Below are positions 61,674-64,000 of a stretch of 64,000 bases of DNA, in pieces; the stretch's first letter is position 1; every line of letters starts with the position of its first letter. The translations under genes and the position numbers were made by a program. The stretch is from Labilibaculum sp. Lineage in GTDB: Bacteria > Bacteroidota > Bacteroidia > Bacteroidales > Marinifilaceae. Location: the NCBI RefSeq assembly GCF_963664555.1, contig NZ_OY761461.1, positions 1,550,001-1,614,000 on the forward strand, given 5' to 3'. The notes below the pieces were generated by a model. The model was not told the DNA's origin. It saw nothing but the letters and a program-made list of their open reading frames with translations, and made no database searches.

Positions 61674-64000
61674 TTATCGCATTAAGTAAATGGTACCCGT
61701 TTTTTTCCAGTATCGGCCATCAGAATAGCTTCCTTCCAATTCCCATATGTAATTGCCTTCAGGTACATTTTTACCGTTGTTTTTTCCGTCCCAACCTGTT
61801 TTCTGAATTTCGGAATTGTTATTGCTGCTATAAACAACTTTTCCCCAGTTGTTGTAGATTCTAATTGTTAATTTCGATAGCCCTGTGCCGTACACAAGGA
61901 ATCTGTCATTGTTACCATCTTTATTTGGTGAGAATAAAGTTGGGATGAAAATTTCGTTGTTTACATGAACGCTAATATTTTTCTGGTCTGACTGACAGCC
62001 AAATTCAGAATAGCCAATTACTGAGAATATTGTATTTTCTGGAATGCTGGCTATTGGAGAATTGCTTGAAGGGTCATTTAATGGTAATTCCGGAGTCCAT
62101 TCATAAGTGTTTGCACCTTTTGCCCAAAGCTTGAATTCTTGCTTAGCCCCCACAATAGTGTCGGGTTTTATTGTGATGATTGGTGTTTGATGCACGTTGA
62201 CTTTTATCTTATCTGTTAAGTTTTCGCAATTGTGTGTGGAAACAACTAATTGATATTCTGTACTTGTCAAAGGCGTTGCTGTTGGGTTGGCAATGTTAGG
62301 ATTGTTAAGTCCTGTTGAAGGAATCCATAAATATTTATACTCCCTAAGACTATTTTGAGCTGTAGGATTGCCGCCAAGTTCTAATGATTCTCCAACACAG
62401 ATCGATTTGTCTAATCCTGCATCTATGTTGCTAATCGGATTTATATTGTATTCAGTAGTATCTCGATTTTCACAGCCATTTGAGTCAGTAATTTTTAATG
62501 CAAATTCAGTAGATTGAAGCGCCTTAAACTTTGGGTGCATTTCTTCGGAAACGAAATTGTTGTTTGATGAAGTCCAGATGTATCTGTATGGTGATCTTCC
62601 ACCTTCGGCCATTACATCCGGTCCAAGTTCAATTTCAGAACCTTCGCAAATTAGGGTGTCTTTTCCAGCGTAAGCTGATGGAAGGGAGTAAGGATGGAGT
62701 GTAAATTTCTGTTCTGATGAACATCCCTCTTTATTTTCCACTTTTAAATAAAATTCATATTCTTTGTCGACTTTATAAGTGAATTTATTGGTGTTTTCAA
62801 ATAGTAAGTTTTTATTTTGATTCAACCATTCTGTTTTATAGTAGTCACTTGTTTGAATTGTGATTTGTTGGTTTTTACAAGCAAAATAATTGTCTTTTAA
62901 ATCAATTACAGGAAGTTCGTGTACAAATATAAAACTTGTATCTTTTGCAACGCAACCGTATTCTGATTGTACTTCAAAAATCAAGGAATCTTTTTCGGTA
63001 GTAAGTACATTGTAGTTCAGATTATTACTGAGTATTTTGTTTTGGAATGTTTTCCATGTCCGGATAGTGCCATTTGTTATGGGATGTAAGCTTATACTTT
63101 CACCGTAACATGAGTATGTTTCATTATTTAATTCAATTATCGGGTTTTCATGATAAAAAATATTAATTGTGTCGTATACAACACCTCCGTAATTTTTGTT
63201 CAATTTAACCCAAACGGTATCATTAGTGGTAATTGACAGAGAAATTTTGTTCGTATTGCTTGCAATTTCACCTTTACTTTTAGAATACCAGTTTGCGGTG
63301 TAATTGCCATCAGGAATTGATAGTTGAATTTGTTCGCCGTGACAAACATTTAGATCTTCGCCTAAGCTTATTGGGGCATTAATGAAAAACAGATGCAAAT
63401 CAGATAATTCTGAAATATTGCCGGCAATGTCTACACTTTGTAAAGCCCAATAATATTTGCCTTCAGAGAGATTCGCTAACTCGATAGTTGTGTCTGACAG
63501 TTCATGTTGTGAAGTCAATAAATTTTCACCGGTAGTTAGATTAGTATAAAAAGGATAGAATTCAGATCTGCCGGCTGTGGTTCCAAGTTTTAATCTGTAT
63601 TGAAGACTGCTTGGGGTAGATATATTATCACTGCCTTTGTTCCAATTTAAAGATACATTAGGATAACTTGTTACTGAATTCAATAAGGTTGGAGGGGCTG
63701 GTTTTTCGTATGAGAAACTGAAATTATTAGTATAGAAAAGAGATTTAGGACCTTCTGGGATTTGCGTGCCGGAAATGAATATATCAGCTTTACCATCTCC
63801 ATTAAAGTCTGTAACGGCCAGGCAACCTGCAAAAACATTTGGAAATACGATGTTGGAATTAGAAAGTAGACCGTTGTCATTGGTATACAGCACGGTTTTT
63901 GGGCTTGTATTGTTAATTCCTCCTATGCTGATCAAATCTAAATCTTCATCACCATCATAGTCCAGCCATTCTAAATCGCAGCCACCAAGTGGAACAGATA
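61674..64000 (-). CDS. Secreted FG-GAP/Ig-like protein with gliding-motility (type IX) C-terminal domain, 5' end outside window
   Basis: The frame is open from the right edge to the stop at 61674, giving 774 visible residues; the start is beyond the window. The N-terminal visible part has FG-GAP/VCBS calcium loops (WLDYDGDEDLDLIS, then TDFNGDGKADIFISG). Next come a fibronectin-like domain (TLLNSVTSYPNVSLNWNKG) and several immunoglobulin-like domains, two with the SICVGESLELGG type of start. The last 85 residues are the gliding motility-associated type B sorting domain (IPTLFSPNKDGNNDRF, IRIYNNWGKVVY, GWDGKNNGKNVPEGNYIW). It should be exported by the type IX system and held at the surface. Not linked in function to the polysaccharide genes as far as can be seen. 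Confidence 0.9.
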   Translation of the reverse strand, partial: SVPLGGCDLEWLDYDGDEDLDLISIGGINNTSPKTVLYTNDNGLLSNSNIVFPNVFAGCLAVTDFNGDGKADIFISGTQIPEGPKSLFYTNNFSFSYEKPAPPTLLNSVTSYPNVSLNWNKGSDNISTPSSLQYRLKLGTTAGRSEFYPFYTNLTTGENLLTSQHELSDTTIELANLSEGKYYWALQSVDIAGNISELSDLHLFFINAPISLGEDLNVCHGEQIQLSIPDGNYTANWYSKSKGEIASNTNKISLSITTNDTVWVKLNKNYGGVVYDTINIFYHENPIIELNNETYSCYGESISLHPITNGTIRTWKTFQNKILSNNLNYNVLTTEKDSLIFEVQSEYGCVAKDTSFIFVHELPVIDLKDNYFACKNQQITIQTSDYYKTEWLNQNKNLLFENTNKFTYKVDKEYEFYLKVENKEGCSSEQKFTLHPYSLPSAYAGKDTLICEGSEIELGPDVMAEGGRSPYRYIWTSSNNNFVSEEMHPKFKALQSTEFALKITDSNGCENRDTTEYNINPISNIDAGLDKSICVGESLELGGNPTAQNSLREYKYLWIPSTGLNNPNIANPTATPLTSTEYQLVVSTHNCENLTDKIKVNVHQTPIITIKPDTIVGAKQEFKLWAKGANTYEWTPELPLNDPSSNSPIASIPENTIFSVIGYSEFGCQSDQKNISVHVNNEIFIPTLFSPNKDGNNDRFLVYGTGLSKLTIRIYNNWGKVVYSSNNNSEIQKTGWDGKNNGKNVPEGNYIWELEGSYSDGRYWKKTGTIYLMR

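Overview
The window comes from a Bacteroidota genome, probably a free-living, perhaps marine, member of the Bacteroidia. The evidence is two SusC/SusD pairs, a 1360-residue hybrid two-component sensor, promoters of the TAnnTTTG type, an AT-rich composition, and a gliding/type IX secretion C-terminal domain on the last gene. The species cannot be named from this sequence. Almost everything here is one large plant cell-wall saccharification region.

Region 1 (1-25.5 kb) is a rhamnogalacturonan-I locus. On the minus strand lie a CE12 acetylesterase cut by the window edge, a GH105-CE12-GH43 three-domain enzyme, and a SusD/SusC pair. Divergent from SusC is a six-gene plus-strand operon: GH105, CE12, a lone DUF4450-like domain, GH28, a PL11 lyase and a triple-esterase protein. 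A convergent DUF4861 gene follows, then a second plus-strand operon with a six-hairpin hydrolase and two GH28 genes. Together these would deacetylate, cleave and trim the backbone to rhamnose and galacturonate.

Region 2 (25.5-32.9 kb) is L-rhamnose catabolism: a divergent AraC-type regulator, then rhaT, rhaA, a rhamnulokinase, a lactaldehyde reductase and a tandem-domain class II aldolase. It consumes what region 1 releases.

Region 3 (33-58.2 kb) is a glucuronoxylan locus. The HTCS sensor is divergent from GH67-SusC-SusD; GH115, a beta-helix protein, a GPH-type symporter, GH10 xylanase, GH43, a CE20-type esterase and a second GH43 follow. Two promoters here carry the same array of four TGTAAC-type boxes at 21-bp steps, each ending 31 nt before a -7 box. 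This is the clearest regulatory signal in the window and probably marks the HTCS binding sites.

Region 4 (58.2-61.0 kb) is uronate catabolism: a Nudix-fold regulator plus UxuB-like and UxuA enzymes that take up the glucuronate released by GH67/GH115. Matching 15-bp palindromes precede the regulator and the uxuB-like gene.

Region 5 (61.0-64.0 kb) holds two strong hairpins, diverged direct repeats and the C-terminal remnant of a tyrosine recombinase, suggesting an old island boundary. A secreted gliding-type protein, cut by the right edge, follows. No rRNA, complete tRNA, CRISPR array or intact insertion sequence was seen.
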